NCBI RefSeq assembly: GCF_900101855.1
Contig: NZ_FMVC01000003.1
Location: 456,902-520,901 of the forward strand
Direction of reading: 5' to 3'
Source of the DNA: Flavobacterium anhuiense
GTDB lineage: Bacteria; Bacteroidota; Bacteroidia; Flavobacteriales; Flavobacteriaceae
Length of the DNA stretch: 64,000 nt
Below the pieces are notes generated by a model. That model saw nothing but the letters and a program-made list of their open reading frames with translations, was not told the DNA's origin and did no database searches. This document shows, one piece after another, positions 54,048-62,803 of this stretch (positions are counted from its first letter, which is position 1; the number at the start of each line of letters is the position of its first letter). The position numbers and the translations under genes were made by a program.

Positions 54048-54409
54048 ATTCGAGTCTTTAGCAGTTTATTAATCCTCACTAAAAGCACAGCCGGACTTAC
54101 AGGCTTAGCAATAAATTCGTTTGCTCCAATGTCAAAAGAATCAAGCTCTGTCTGCTCAACACCCGAAGAAGTTAATATAATGACAGGAATATCAGATTTA
54201 AGGTTCTCTCTAACATGCTGGGTAATTTCCATCCCGCTTATTCCTGGCATATTTATGTCGGTCAATATCAAATCATAGTTTTCTTTTTCGATCGCCTCTA
54301 GCGCCTCTTTACCATCAGAAAACTGGTCAACATTAAATCCTTTAGACTCTAAGAAAAAAGACAACGATTTGCGTAGGATATCATTATCTTCGGCTACAAT
54401 AATTCTCAT
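54044..54409 (-). CDS. Single-domain response regulator
   Basis: The 121-residue receiver domain has no output domain. The acidic pocket is in VAEDND, the phosphoacceptor is Asp51 (LILTDINMPG), the switch Thr/Ser lies in ILTSSG and the conserved Lys in FIAKPV. It acts through protein contacts, like CheY. It is the first gene of the exopolysaccharide operon and lies 76 bp from the hybrid kinase, whose Hpt domain is the obvious phosphoryl donor. It may control polymer synthesis or export directly. Confidence 0.93.
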   Translation of the reverse strand: MRIIVAEDNDILRKSLSFFLESKGFNVDQFSDGKEALEAIEKENYDLILTDINMPGISGMEITQHVRENLKSDIPVIILTSSGVEQTELDSFDIGANEFIAKPVSPAVLLVRINKLLKTRI

Positions 54410-54485
54410 TTTTTAATTTTTTCTCTTTGGGACAAACTAAATCATATTCATTATTACTATAAAACTACAGTATATTTCCGTTATA

Positions 54486-56471
54486 TCATAACTCTTTTAA
54501 AATTTTAACGACTTCCTCAATTCCACAACTGAAAATATTCATTTTATCTAAAACGTCTGCCGTAAATTTACCATATGACGCTTCTTCCTCAATAATTGAC
54601 AGGCAATTGCTCAAATCCTGCAACATAAAAATATCCATGCTTGATTTCATATTATGCGCCAGTTTCCTTACGTTGTCGTAATCAGTTTCCTTAAATGCTT
54701 CTTCTAACTGTGCCACTTGATTCGGAATTTTTTCAATAAAAAGATTAATCATATCTTTTTTAAATTCTGGATCGTTTCCAGACATTTCATCTAGAAAAGA
54801 CATATCAATAATTCTCTTATGATGCGCATCAGCGTCTGGTGACATTACCGTTTTTATGGCTTTTAAAAGAACGGACTGTTTAAACGGTTTTGGCACATAA
54901 GCATTCATTCCTACTTTGTAGCATCGCTCCTGCTCTCCTACCAGAGAATGTGCTGTCATGGCAATAATCGGAATGGCGGAATTCATTTCATTTCTAATAT
55001 ATTCTGTGGTTTGGTAGCCATCTTTAACGGGCATTTGTAAATCCATTAAAACCAGATCATATTCATTTTGAGACAAAAGTTCGATGCCTTCTTCACCGTT
55101 TTGTGCAATATCCAAATCAAAACCAAAATTATTAATTACGCTTTTTGCAAGCTTTTGGTTTAAAACATTATCTTCGCAGAGCAATATTTTAAGATTTCCC
55201 AAATCATTATTAGAAACAGTTTTGACTTCTGCTTCCCTAGCGTTTGATTTTTTATATGACAGGGTAAAGAAAAATTCCGAACCACGGTGTAAGGTACTTT
55301 TTACATGAACTTCTCCTTTCTGAAGTTCGACTAGCTGTTTTACTATATTCAATCCGAGTCCAGTGCCTCCAAATGTTCGCGTTGTGCTTTCCTCACCTTG
55401 CGTAAACCTTTCAAAAATAGTTTCGAGCTTATCTTTTGCGATTCCAATCCCAGTATCTTTAATAGAAAATTTAAACGAATAACTGTCTTCGGTTTCCTCA
55501 ATTTTCTTTACCGAAACGGTCACTTCTCCTTCATTTGTAAACTTCAGCGCATTTCCAATGAGATTTACCAATATCTGATTGAGCCTTCCTTGATCTCCAA
55601 TCACCATGTCTGGCAATTCAGCATCAAGAAAAAGATTAAACTCAACTTCCTTCTGCACTTTTACTTTCAGCAAACTATAAACGTGTCTGAGGGTTTTCTT
55701 CAAATTAAATGGCTCGGATTCGATTGGTAAATTTCCAGACTCCATTTTTGAAAGATCCAGAATATCATTTACTATCAAAAGTAAATTTTCGCCAGCAATT
55801 TGGACATTTCCTATATAATCACGCTGTGTATCATCGAGTTCTGTTTGTGCCAGCAGATCTGTAAAACCAATAATTGCATTAAGAGGCGTCCTAATTTCAT
55901 GACTCATATTGGCCAAAAAACTATCTCTTGCCAAAACCGCTCGTTCTGCGATTTTTCGTTGCGTGTACAATTGATTGTTTTTTGTGCTTAATTCCAATGA
56001 AGTAATAACATGTTTGGCCACAATAGAAAGTGCATTACGCTGATTTTCATTCAATACTTTGGCCTCATGATCAATAGCACATAATGTTCCAATATTATAC
56101 CCGTCTGGCGTTGTAAGCGGTACCCCTGCATAAAATCGTATATTAAAACCTCCAGTAACGTTAGGATCATCTTTAAAACGATCATTAAGTAAGGTATCGT
56201 TTATTTCTGTCATTTTAGAGTCCAAGATGGTATACTGGCAAAAACTGATTTCACGCGGCACTTCAGAAACGCCTATTCCAATCTCCGATTTAAACCATTG
56301 CCTGTTTTCATCAATAAAAGAGATATGCGCAATTGGCACGCCGCAAATATAGGCTACAAGTTTTGTTGCATCGTCAAAAGCATCATCTGGAAGCGTATCA
56401 AGTATATTATAGCGTTTTAGAGCTGCTAAACGCTGTAGTTCGTTTTCTGGAATGGGGTAATTATTATTCAT
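54486..56471 (-). CDS. Cytoplasmic GAF hybrid histidine kinase with REC and Hpt domains
   Basis: The ATG at 56471 gives 661 residues starting MNNNYPIPENELQR, the normal start for this family. The order is a GAF domain (about 25-165, SFIDENRQWFKS), HisKA with NMSHEIRTPLNAI (about 195), HATPase (TGIGIA, GGTGLGLNIV), REC (LVLMDLQMPVKDG) and a C-terminal Hpt domain (LAHNMKSSMDIF). There is no TM helix. This is a complete phosphorelay in one chain, likely feeding the stand-alone response regulator immediately downstream. Confidence 0.94.
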   Translation of the reverse strand: MNNNYPIPENELQRLAALKRYNILDTLPDDAFDDATKLVAYICGVPIAHISFIDENRQWFKSEIGIGVSEVPREISFCQYTILDSKMTEINDTLLNDRFKDDPNVTGGFNIRFYAGVPLTTPDGYNIGTLCAIDHEAKVLNENQRNALSIVAKHVITSLELSTKNNQLYTQRKIAERAVLARDSFLANMSHEIRTPLNAIIGFTDLLAQTELDDTQRDYIGNVQIAGENLLLIVNDILDLSKMESGNLPIESEPFNLKKTLRHVYSLLKVKVQKEVEFNLFLDAELPDMVIGDQGRLNQILVNLIGNALKFTNEGEVTVSVKKIEETEDSYSFKFSIKDTGIGIAKDKLETIFERFTQGEESTTRTFGGTGLGLNIVKQLVELQKGEVHVKSTLHRGSEFFFTLSYKKSNAREAEVKTVSNNDLGNLKILLCEDNVLNQKLAKSVINNFGFDLDIAQNGEEGIELLSQNEYDLVLMDLQMPVKDGYQTTEYIRNEMNSAIPIIAMTAHSLVGEQERCYKVGMNAYVPKPFKQSVLLKAIKTVMSPDADAHHKRIIDMSFLDEMSGNDPEFKKDMINLFIEKIPNQVAQLEEAFKETDYDNVRKLAHNMKSSMDIFMLQDLSNCLSIIEEEASYGKFTADVLDKMNIFSCGIEEVVKILKEL

Positions 56472-56628
56472 TTCTTTGGCGCAGTAAAAAGTATAAAGAT
56501 AAAGCAAAATAGTCTAAAACCCTTGTCCAGCATAGAGTTTATTATAAAATTATATCCACAAAGACTTAAGTATTACGGTTTGGATTACTTATTTATTCTT
56601 TTTTCAATTTTCTATTATCAAATTTATG

Positions 56629-57267
56629 TTACAATTTAAGAATACTGTTTAATTCCAATATTGTCATTCCTTCAGGAAGCGCTTTGGGTGCTTTTACTAG
56701 TTTTTCGGCTAAAAATGAGGTTGCAATTGGTTTCAGATTTTTAAAAAGCCCTATCGCATTAAAGAATTTTATTATTTTAACTGAAATCTTTTCGCCCAAA
56801 CGATCTGTATTCTCACGAATTAGAGGTCCAGGTCTAAAAATAATATATTGAGAAAAATGAAGCTCTTGGAGGTATTCTTCTAGTTTTCCTTTCATCATAG
56901 AATAATATACACTGCTTTTGGCTGAGGCTCCGTACGAAGAAACTAATACCAAAGATTTTACCTTATTTTGTTTTGCAACAGCTGCAAATTCGGCCGGAAT
57001 ATCATAATCGATTTTCCATTGTTTTTCTTTTGAACCTGCATCTTTCAGGGTGGTTCCCAAACAAGAAAAAAGAACGTCTCCATAAATTACGTTCTGAAAT
57101 GAAGCTACATTTGAAAAATCAACAATATGTTCTGTGAGTTTTGGATGTGATTTTTCTATTGGACGTCTTACAAAAACGGAAACTGCTTCGTAATCATTAT
57201 TTTCCAATAGCAGGTTAACTAGCTCTTTTCCTGTAGCGCCCGTAGCTCCAATTACTAATGCTTTCAT
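56629..57267 (-). CDS. NAD(P)-binding atypical SDR (NmrA/HTATIP2-like)
   Basis: The 212-residue form starting at 57267 (MKALVIGATGATG) is preferred over a 236-residue form because the Rossmann strand then begins at the N-terminus. The nucleotide-binding motif GATGATGKELV is at 7-17; LVLVSSYGA and YIIFRPGPL are typical of this atypical SDR branch. The catalytic Tyr-x3-Lys is replaced by a YYSMMKGKLE segment, so Tyr and Lys are present with different spacing. Function is unknown. It is a single gene. Confidence 0.87.
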   Translation of the reverse strand: MKALVIGATGATGKELVNLLLENNDYEAVSVFVRRPIEKSHPKLTEHIVDFSNVASFQNVIYGDVLFSCLGTTLKDAGSKEKQWKIDYDIPAEFAAVAKQNKVKSLVLVSSYGASAKSSVYYSMMKGKLEEYLQELHFSQYIIFRPGPLIRENTDRLGEKISVKIIKFFNAIGLFKNLKPIATSFLAEKLVKAPKALPEGMTILELNSILKL

Positions 57268-57433
57268 GATTTTAGAAATTTTGTATCGTAAATATAAGGA
57301 TCTTTTTAAAAAACTTCTACCGATATTCCTCTGAAGCATTCGGAAAATTCCCTTTCAAATGTTTTTTAAAACCTAAAAAATAGACTAGCACAACGTATAG
57401 TTTCTCTAACTTCAAATTAGAATTTTTAATTTT

Positions 57434-58345
57434 TTAATCATGATTTACCATCTGGCGAAAAAGCAATAATTCTCCATCACTATTTTTTTTCCAAACATTT
57501 ATGCTTTTTCCTTTTACATTTCCGTTTTTTTCGCCGTCACGCCAATCAACGTTATAAAAGCCAAATTCTACAATGGCTTTTTGGGCATAAATGATATTTG
57601 AAGTTTGAATAGAAATCTGTTCAATACGCAATGTGCCAGGCTTTTCGTGTTCTGTAAAATAGGTTGTAATCTCTTTTTCGCCAGAAAGAATCGGAGTATA
57701 ATAAGTCAAATACATGGCATCTGGCATAAACATTTTGGCATGCTCTGCTCCTTGCCTATTCCGAACTAATTCTTTAATTCTATTATTTCTTTCTTTTACT
57801 TCTAAAGTTAATTTGTCAGTCGGAATATATTCTTTCGTCGGCGGCACTGCGGTATCGTCTATATTCGGAATATTTTTATCATCAAAATAACTTGCCGAAC
57901 CCCAAATTTCTGCGGCAATTGTTGGAGGCAGGCTCCTATTGGAAGACTTTTTCCATAAAACTGAATATTTTCCAGAATACGAAAACGGATTCTGTCCGTT
58001 TACATTTAAGTTTTCAGCGAAAGTTCCAATCTCTAAAACGTAATTGCCGAGGTCTTGCAATTCTAAAATAGTTCTTTGGTAAGCACTGACTTTTGCCTGT
58101 GCCAGCCATTGTTTGTAGAAATCTCGAATAGTTTCTTTACCCACTCGCTGCCTGCTGTGTTCCGGCATAAATAGGGTTTGATCGGTATAAGATTTTACCA
58201 AATCTTCTTGTTTTCCATTTATAAAAGCGGTGGCAAAAGAAGCATTATAATCTTCAATCTGCTTCTTTATAGCAGAATCTGCTTTGTTTTCTTGAGCAAA
58301 AATACCAATTGTCAAAAAAAGAAAGGCTAAACTAAACTTGATCAT
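57434..58345 (-). CDS. Secreted protein with two SnoaL/NTF2-like domains
   Basis: Starting at 58345 (MIKFSLAFLFLTI) it has 303 residues and a signal peptide ending near FAQ. Two NTF2-like cones are suggested by the repeated pattern of an N-terminal helix followed by YTDQTLFMPEHSRQRVGKET in the first half and FMPDAMYLTYYTPILSGEKE in the second. Such domains bind small molecules or act as simple enzymes; no catalytic set is evident. It is a single gene with unknown role. Confidence 0.82.
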   Translation of the reverse strand: MIKFSLAFLFLTIGIFAQENKADSAIKKQIEDYNASFATAFINGKQEDLVKSYTDQTLFMPEHSRQRVGKETIRDFYKQWLAQAKVSAYQRTILELQDLGNYVLEIGTFAENLNVNGQNPFSYSGKYSVLWKKSSNRSLPPTIAAEIWGSASYFDDKNIPNIDDTAVPPTKEYIPTDKLTLEVKERNNRIKELVRNRQGAEHAKMFMPDAMYLTYYTPILSGEKEITTYFTEHEKPGTLRIEQISIQTSNIIYAQKAIVEFGFYNVDWRDGEKNGNVKGKSINVWKKNSDGELLLFRQMVNHD

Positions 58346-58368
58346 AGCATATTTGTTTTGGTTACACA

Positions 58369-58376
58369 CAAATATA
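58369..58376 (-). promoter_or_regulatory. Promoter core of the SnoaL-like gene
   Basis: TATATTTG on the minus strand matches TAnnTTTG, 23 nt before the start; the upstream TTG is further away than usual. Confidence 0.4.
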
Positions 58377-58598
58377 CAATATTGATATTCAGTATTTTAA
58401 AAACAACAAAAAGGATTCAAAAACCACTTTGCAATAAGTCCATTTTTTATTAGAAAGCCTAAAACGGAAAAGTTAATTTTTAGAAAAATAACCATTTATA
58501 AGACAATAATTGGTTTTATAAAATGTTTATATATAAAAGATCATGATGCATCTAATTTTTTTAAATCAATACCACACAAGATTAAATAGTATAAAAAC

Positions 58599-59192
58599 AT
58601 GAAAAAAATATTTTTGATAATTGCCTTTGCTTCTTTTTCAATGCACAGTTTTGCTCAGGAATTGGATAATAAATTCAAATCAATTCCAGCAAAAAAATCT
58701 CCTGTAAAAGAAGTTATTCCTCCAGCAGAAGCTGCTCCCAAAGAAAACCCGCCTGCGCCTATCGAGAAGCCAGCTCCATTGCAGGTTAATCCAGACGAAT
58801 TATTTAAAAACACTAATCTTTATAAGCCAGAAGCCAACGTTGAGGGAATATTTTATAGAAGAAATCAGTTTTTAGGCAATTTCAACACTACTGCCGTTAC
58901 TTCTACTATAATGTACCGAGATGCAGCTTTTGTAGACGGAGATAAAGTAAAAGTATATTTGAACGATAAAGTTATTGAACCTGAAGTCTTTTTGAACGGC
59001 GATTTTAAAAGTGTCAAAATAAATTTGGAAAAAGGAATCAATAAAATTGATATTGAAGCCTTAAACGAAGGTTTTGCTTCTCCAAATACAGCCGAATTTA
59101 AGGTTTATGACGATAAAGGCCAAGTTATTTCGTCAAGCGAATGGAATGTTGGTACGGGTTATAAGGCTGTTATTGTTTTAGTTAAAGAATAA
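58599..59192 (+). CDS. Secreted protein with proline-rich linker and beta-sandwich-like domain
   Basis: 197 residues: a signal peptide (about 1-20), a Pro/Ala/Glu-rich linker (about 35-65) and a C-terminal beta-rich domain (about 80-197; DGDKVKVYLNDKVIEPEVFL, EKGINKIDIEALNEG) resembling Ig-like secreted modules of Bacteroidota. It has no catalytic residues. It is probably periplasmic or surface-bound and of unknown function. A terminator follows. Confidence 0.85.
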   Translation: MKKIFLIIAFASFSMHSFAQELDNKFKSIPAKKSPVKEVIPPAEAAPKENPPAPIEKPAPLQVNPDELFKNTNLYKPEANVEGIFYRRNQFLGNFNTTAVTSTIMYRDAAFVDGDKVKVYLNDKVIEPEVFLNGDFKSVKINLEKGINKIDIEALNEGFASPNTAEFKVYDDKGQVISSSEWNVGTGYKAVIVLVKE

Positions 59193-59233
59193 AAAAAGAA
59201 TAAAAAAATTGTAATAAATCATAAAAAACACTT

Positions 59234-59259
59234 AAAACTGCTGGGTTAAGCAGTTTTTT
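59234..59259 (+). terminator. Terminator after the secreted proline-rich protein gene
   Basis: AAAACTGCT pairs with AGCAGTTTT around GGGTTA, followed by T residues. Confidence 0.8.
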
Positions 59260-59261
59260 GC

Positions 59262-59292
59262 TTGTATATATGTAGTTAACTACGTAGTTTTG
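59262..59292 (+). promoter_or_regulatory. Promoter and overlapping MarR operator of the GNAT-MarR operon
   Basis: TTG (59262-59264) and TAGTTTTG (59285-59292) are 20 nt apart, a full match to the Bacteroidota promoter. Between them lie two overlapping perfect 12-bp palindromes, GTAGTTAACTAC (59272-59283) and AACTACGTAGTT, the second running into the -7 element. This is the expected layout for repression by a MarR dimer, most likely the product of the second gene. Confidence 0.75.
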
Positions 59293-59318
59293 TACTTATA
59301 TTTTAATTTTAAAATGCT

Positions 59319-59804
59319 ATGCAGATTAAATCTATACAGAATGAGTACGAAAATGAAATCGTAGATCTCATATTAAACATTCAGCAAAAAGAATTCAATG
59401 TACCAATAACTTTAGCAGATCAGCCAGATTTATTAGATATCCAAAACTTTTATTTCAAATCGGGCGGTACATTTTTAGGCGCTTTTATTGACGGAAAGTT
59501 GGTTGGCACAATTGCTTTGGTAAAATTTAATCCAGAAGCTGCAGCCATCAGAAAAATGTTTGTCAAGAAAGAATTCAGAGGAAAAGAATTTCAAATTGCC
59601 CAGCAATTATTGGAGCAATTAATTGAATATAGCAAAGAAAACGGAATTAAAAACTTATATTTAGGAACGGTTTCTTTATTGCAAGCTGCTTTGCGCTTTT
59701 ATGAAAAGAACAGCTTTGCAACAATACCAAAAGAAGCGCTTCCTGCTGATTTTCCATTAATGAAACCTGACAATGTTTTTTGCCATTTAATACTAAATCC
59801 ATAA
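59319..59804 (+). CDS. GNAT-family acetyltransferase co-transcribed with MarR
   Basis: 161 residues. GTIALVKFNPEAAAIRKMFVKKEFRGKEFQIAQ (acetyl-CoA-binding strand and loop, about 68-100) and LRFYEKNSFATIPKEALP are typical of MarR-linked GNAT proteins. The substrate is unknown. It sits 2 bp before the MarR gene behind a promoter with palindromic operators, so acetyltransferase and regulator are expressed together. Confidence 0.88.
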   Translation: MQIKSIQNEYENEIVDLILNIQQKEFNVPITLADQPDLLDIQNFYFKSGGTFLGAFIDGKLVGTIALVKFNPEAAAIRKMFVKKEFRGKEFQIAQQLLEQLIEYSKENGIKNLYLGTVSLLQAALRFYEKNSFATIPKEALPADFPLMKPDNVFCHLILNP

Positions 59805-59806
59805 CA

Positions 59807-60286
59807 ATGAATATAATTGACGAAATAGGCATTTTGGCCATATCAACACGTTTGCAGCGTCTGAGCGAGCAATTGCGCAAAGACGGCGCACAGATTTACA
59901 GTTATTTTAATATTGATTTTGAACCAAAATGGTTTCCCGTAATTTACACGCTACATGTAAAAGAAATGCTGAGTGTGGTTGAAATTGCTAGCGAAATTGG
60001 CTACAGCCATCCTTCGACGATCAGTTTATTAAAAGAATTGGAAAAAGAGAAAATCATCAGCTCTAAAAAAGACAAACAAGACGAACGCAAGAGATTGATC
60101 ATTTTGACAGCAAAAGGAAAAGAACTGGTTTCTAAAATGCAACCCGTTTGGAGCATTATGACAAAAGCATTGAACGAAATTACCAACACTCAAAACAATC
60201 TTTTACGAGCAATTGAAGAAGCAGAACAGAATTTAACTCGTCAGGGATTTTTTCAAAAAGCCATTGAAATAAAAAGCAAAGACTAA
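59807..60286 (+). CDS. MarR-family transcriptional regulator
   Basis: 159 residues from the ATG at 59807; an earlier in-frame start would overlap the acetyltransferase gene. The winged helix spans about residues 45-110 (LSVVEIASEIGYSHPSTISLLKELEKEKIISS, then the KKDKQDERKRLIILT wing). It probably represses its own operon at the GTAGTTAACTAC palindromes. It ends in a 4-bp overlap with the convergent HxlR gene. Confidence 0.9.
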   Translation: MNIIDEIGILAISTRLQRLSEQLRKDGAQIYSYFNIDFEPKWFPVIYTLHVKEMLSVVEIASEIGYSHPSTISLLKELEKEKIISSKKDKQDERKRLIILTAKGKELVSKMQPVWSIMTKALNEITNTQNNLLRAIEEAEQNLTRQGFFQKAIEIKSKD

Positions 60287-60639
60287 TCTTTGCCTGTAAT
60301 TTTCTTTCTATGGTTATGCCCCCATTTTGCAAGAGAATCAATAACCTCTTTTAAGGTATGTCCGTATTCTGTTAACTCATACTCAACCGTAACAGGCTGT
60401 GTATTGAGAACAGTTCTCGTTACCAGCTGATTTTCTTCAAGGTTTTTCAATTCCCTGCTCAGCATTTTCCCAGAAATGCCTTCCACTTCTCGCAATAAGT
60501 CGGTAAATCTCAATGTATTGAAGCATAGTGATGCTATAATAGAAATTTTCCATCTTCCGTTTAAAATATACATGGCGTCATGGACTGCCATAATATGCTG
60601 ATTGCACGATTTTTTATCGTGTATGGGTTCTTTTATCAT
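60283..60639 (-). CDS. HxlR-family transcriptional regulator
   Basis: 118 residues with the HxlR winged helix: LNGRWKISIIASL (about 27-39), RFTDLLREVEGISGKMLSRELKNLEENQLV and the C-terminal LAKWGHNHRKKI. An N-terminal cysteine (KKSCNQH) is in the place used by many redox-sensing HxlR proteins. It is divergent from the nitroreductase gene, which it probably controls. Confidence 0.9.
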   Translation of the reverse strand: MIKEPIHDKKSCNQHIMAVHDAMYILNGRWKISIIASLCFNTLRFTDLLREVEGISGKMLSRELKNLEENQLVTRTVLNTQPVTVEYELTEYGHTLKEVIDSLAKWGHNHRKKITGKD

Positions 60640-60712
60640 ATTATATTAGTAGGTTACCTCTATGTTACAGTTACTTTTGGTAATCTTATGACAAAAATAC
60701 ACTTAAAGTTTT

Positions 60713-60720
60713 TACATTTG
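60713..60720 (+). promoter_or_regulatory. Promoter core of the nitroreductase gene
   Basis: TACATTTG matches TAnnTTTG, 27 nt before the start codon. Upstream (60655-60690) GGTTACCTCTATG and GGTAATCTTATG form an imperfect direct repeat that may be the HxlR operator. Confidence 0.5.
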
Positions 60721-60746
60721 AATACAATTTTAATCAATTAAAAAAA

Positions 60747-61379
60747 ATGGCCTTAATAGATGCACTAAAGTGGCGTTATGCTACAAAAAAAATGAACGGA
60801 CAAGCTGTTCCACAAGAAAAAGTAGATTATATTCTGGAAGCTGCAAAACTGGCACCTTCTTCTTCTGGTTTACAACCTTATAAAATCTTTGTCATTACAA
60901 ACCAAGAGCTTAAAGAAAAGCTAAGAGCAGTAAGTTTTGATCAAAGCCAAGTTACAGACGCTTCTCACGTTTTGGTTTGGGCTGCTTGGGATGGTTACAG
61001 TTTAGAGAAAATTTCTGCCGTATTTGACAAAACCATTGCTGAAAGAGGAATTCCTGCTGATGCAATGGATGAATACAAGCAAAGACTTTGGGGAATGTAT
61101 GAGCCTCTAGGTCAGGAATGGCATGCTAACCATGCAGCAAAACAAGCTTATATTTCGTTTGGTATTGCAATCGCTGCCGCGGCTGAACAGCAAGTAGACG
61201 CAACTCCAATGGAAGGTTTTATTCCGTCTGAAGTAGACAAACTTTTAGGTTTAAACGAACTTGGTTTAAAAAGTGTGTTAGTTTTACCTCTTGGTTATAG
61301 AGATGATGCAAATGACTGGTTGGTAAACTTGAAAAAAGTAAGAACTGCTCAAGAAGAATTTATAACAGTAATTAAGTAA
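60747..61379 (+). CDS. NAD(P)H nitroreductase family protein (NfsB-like)
   Basis: The 210-residue FMN-dependent nitroreductase has the classic N-terminus LIDALKWRYATKKMNGQAV, the FMN segment APSSSGLQPYKIFVI (about 36-50), and the C-terminal LGLKSVLVLPLGYRDD with FMN/dimer contacts. Members reduce nitro compounds, quinones or flavins with NAD(P)H. It is divergent from an HxlR regulator, so expression is likely induced by electrophiles. A strong hairpin follows. Confidence 0.94.
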   Translation: MALIDALKWRYATKKMNGQAVPQEKVDYILEAAKLAPSSSGLQPYKIFVITNQELKEKLRAVSFDQSQVTDASHVLVWAAWDGYSLEKISAVFDKTIAERGIPADAMDEYKQRLWGMYEPLGQEWHANHAAKQAYISFGIAIAAAAEQQVDATPMEGFIPSEVDKLLGLNELGLKSVLVLPLGYRDDANDWLVNLKKVRTAQEEFITVIK

Positions 61380-61401
61380 AAAATTAATTTTTGCTTAAAA
61401 G

Positions 61402-61447
61402 AAAATGCTTTTGAAAGGTACACCAGTACTTTTTTCAAAAGCATTTT
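61402..61447 (+). terminator. Terminator of the nitroreductase gene
   Basis: AAAATGCTTTTGAAA pairs with TTTCAAAAGCATTTT (15-bp stem) around a 16-nt loop, ending in T residues. Confidence 0.85.
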
Positions 61448-61587
61448 TAGTTTAATTATTTCATTTTCAATCCAAAACGAAATCCAGTTTAAAAAACAAA
61501 AAACCAATTTTATCAGACTTATGTTATTTTTTAATTATTGTATAAAAAAAGGTACGCAATGCGGATAATTAAATAATATTGTATCCC

Positions 61588-61595
61588 TAATTTTG
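61588..61595 (+). promoter_or_regulatory. Promoter core before the roadblock-like gene
   Basis: TAATTTTG matches TAnnTTTG, 53 nt upstream of the start codon; no good TTG element. Confidence 0.4.
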
Positions 61596-61647
61596 CTTTT
61601 ATCCAAAACTATTCAATCTTATTTACAACAACTAAAATTCTAAAATT

Positions 61648-62025
61648 ATGTCTGATTTTTTAACTCAATTTGGGGAAGACCTAAAAAAGAACGTCCCAGG
61701 GTTCATCGCAGTTTCTGTAGCTGAAATTGCAAGCGGCATGTCATACTATTCTCAATCTGTAGTAGCAGATTTTGATCCTGAATTAGCATCGGCTTATAAT
61801 CTAGAAGTGGTAAAAGCAAAAATGAATGCTATTAAAGCTTTAGGATTAAAAGACCAGGTAATTGACAACATCATGATAACGCTAAGTTCTCAGATTCACA
61901 TCATTGATGTATCTGACAATCAGGAATACTTTATTTACCTGGCTGTAGATTCTACAAAAGCTAATTTAGGTATGACAAAATCTATCCTTAATAAATACAA
62001 AAAAGAAATAGTAGCTAAATTATAA
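61648..62025 (+). CDS. Roadblock/profilin-like small protein
   Basis: 125 residues without a signal peptide. The pattern VPGFIAVSVAEIASGMSYYS followed by a helix (YNLEVVKAKMNAIKALG), strands and the final helix NLGMTKSILNKYKKEI suggests a roadblock/LC7-like alpha-beta fold, as found in MglB-type small-GTPase partners. No GTPase gene lies nearby. The assignment is by pattern only. It is a single gene and ends at a terminator. Confidence 0.75.
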   Translation: MSDFLTQFGEDLKKNVPGFIAVSVAEIASGMSYYSQSVVADFDPELASAYNLEVVKAKMNAIKALGLKDQVIDNIMITLSSQIHIIDVSDNQEYFIYLAVDSTKANLGMTKSILNKYKKEIVAKL

Positions 62026-62042
62026 CACAATTTTACCTTTGT

Positions 62043-62084
62043 AAAGAGGAATATTCGAGAACGGATATTCCTCTTTATTTTTTA
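62043..62084 (+). terminator. Terminator of the roadblock-like gene
   Basis: AAAGAGGAATA pairs with TATTCCTCTTT (11 bp), followed by a T-rich tail. Confidence 0.85.
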
Positions 62085-62152
62085 TACAAATTGTTATTCG
62101 TTTCTTTTTAAAATATTTTATATTTCGAAATGTAAATAATGGATTTGTATAG

Positions 62153-62617
62153 ATGGAGCTACGCACCTATTTTGAAAAATATTCTGATGAAGCAACCTGT
62201 ATTGAAGAGCTTAAAAACAAACGTTTAGAAAACGGACTTTTATGCAGGAAATGCGGACATAATACGCATTCTTTCCGTCAGAATGATTTAAAATTTCAGT
62301 GTCGCAAATGTGGCAGCCGCACTAGCCTGCGCTCAGGCACTGTAATGGAAAACTCCAATCTTCCGATTCGATACTGGATGATCTGCATTGAATTGATGAC
62401 GCTTTCGCACAGAAGATTATCCATTCTCAAAATTCAATATTTACTAGGACATAAACGTTACGAACCTATCTGGATGATGGTGCAGAAAATTCGTCTAGTT
62501 ATGAAAATCAGGGACGAAAAATACAGATTAAAAGCCTATTCTGAATTTGATCCAGAATTTCTTCAAAAAATAGACAAACTCGCAATAAAGAAAAAAGCAG
62601 AAAGCAGTAAGTTGTGA
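62153..62617 (+). CDS. Stand-alone IS1595-type zinc-ribbon/helix-turn-helix protein
   Basis: 154 residues. Four cysteines form a zinc ribbon (CRKC at about 31-34, CRKC at about 50-53), then LRSGTVMENSNLPIRYWM and LLGHKRYEPIWMMVQKIRLVM, which match the N-terminal DNA-binding half of IS1595-family transposases. The DDE-like catalytic domain that should follow is absent, yet the frame is intact. It is either a trimmed transposase remnant or a domesticated DNA-binding protein; intactness and its own upstream gap favour the latter slightly. Confidence 0.7.
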   Translation: MELRTYFEKYSDEATCIEELKNKRLENGLLCRKCGHNTHSFRQNDLKFQCRKCGSRTSLRSGTVMENSNLPIRYWMICIELMTLSHRRLSILKIQYLLGHKRYEPIWMMVQKIRLVMKIRDEKYRLKAYSEFDPEFLQKIDKLAIKKKAESSKL

Positions 62618-62666
62618 ATTATGAGTTATGAGTATCAATTTTTTATTTTTAACGCAAGACATTAAT

Positions 62667-62738
62667 AAAAAGCCACAGATTATTAGGATTAAAATGATTT
62701 CTTAAAATCTGTATCAATCCTATAATCTGTGGCTTTAT
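62667..62738. repeat. GCCACAGATTAT palindromic repeat
   Basis: AAAAGCCACAGATTATTAGGATT and AATCCTATAATCTGTGGCTTT are inverted over about 22 bp (one inserted base) around 26 nt. It may also act as a terminator between two convergent genes. Confidence 0.75.
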
Positions 62739-62803
62739 AAATATTGCAGAAGCTTCGATTTCTCTCAGCTTGACAATTCGAATTATCAATTGTTAATTCT
62801 CCA

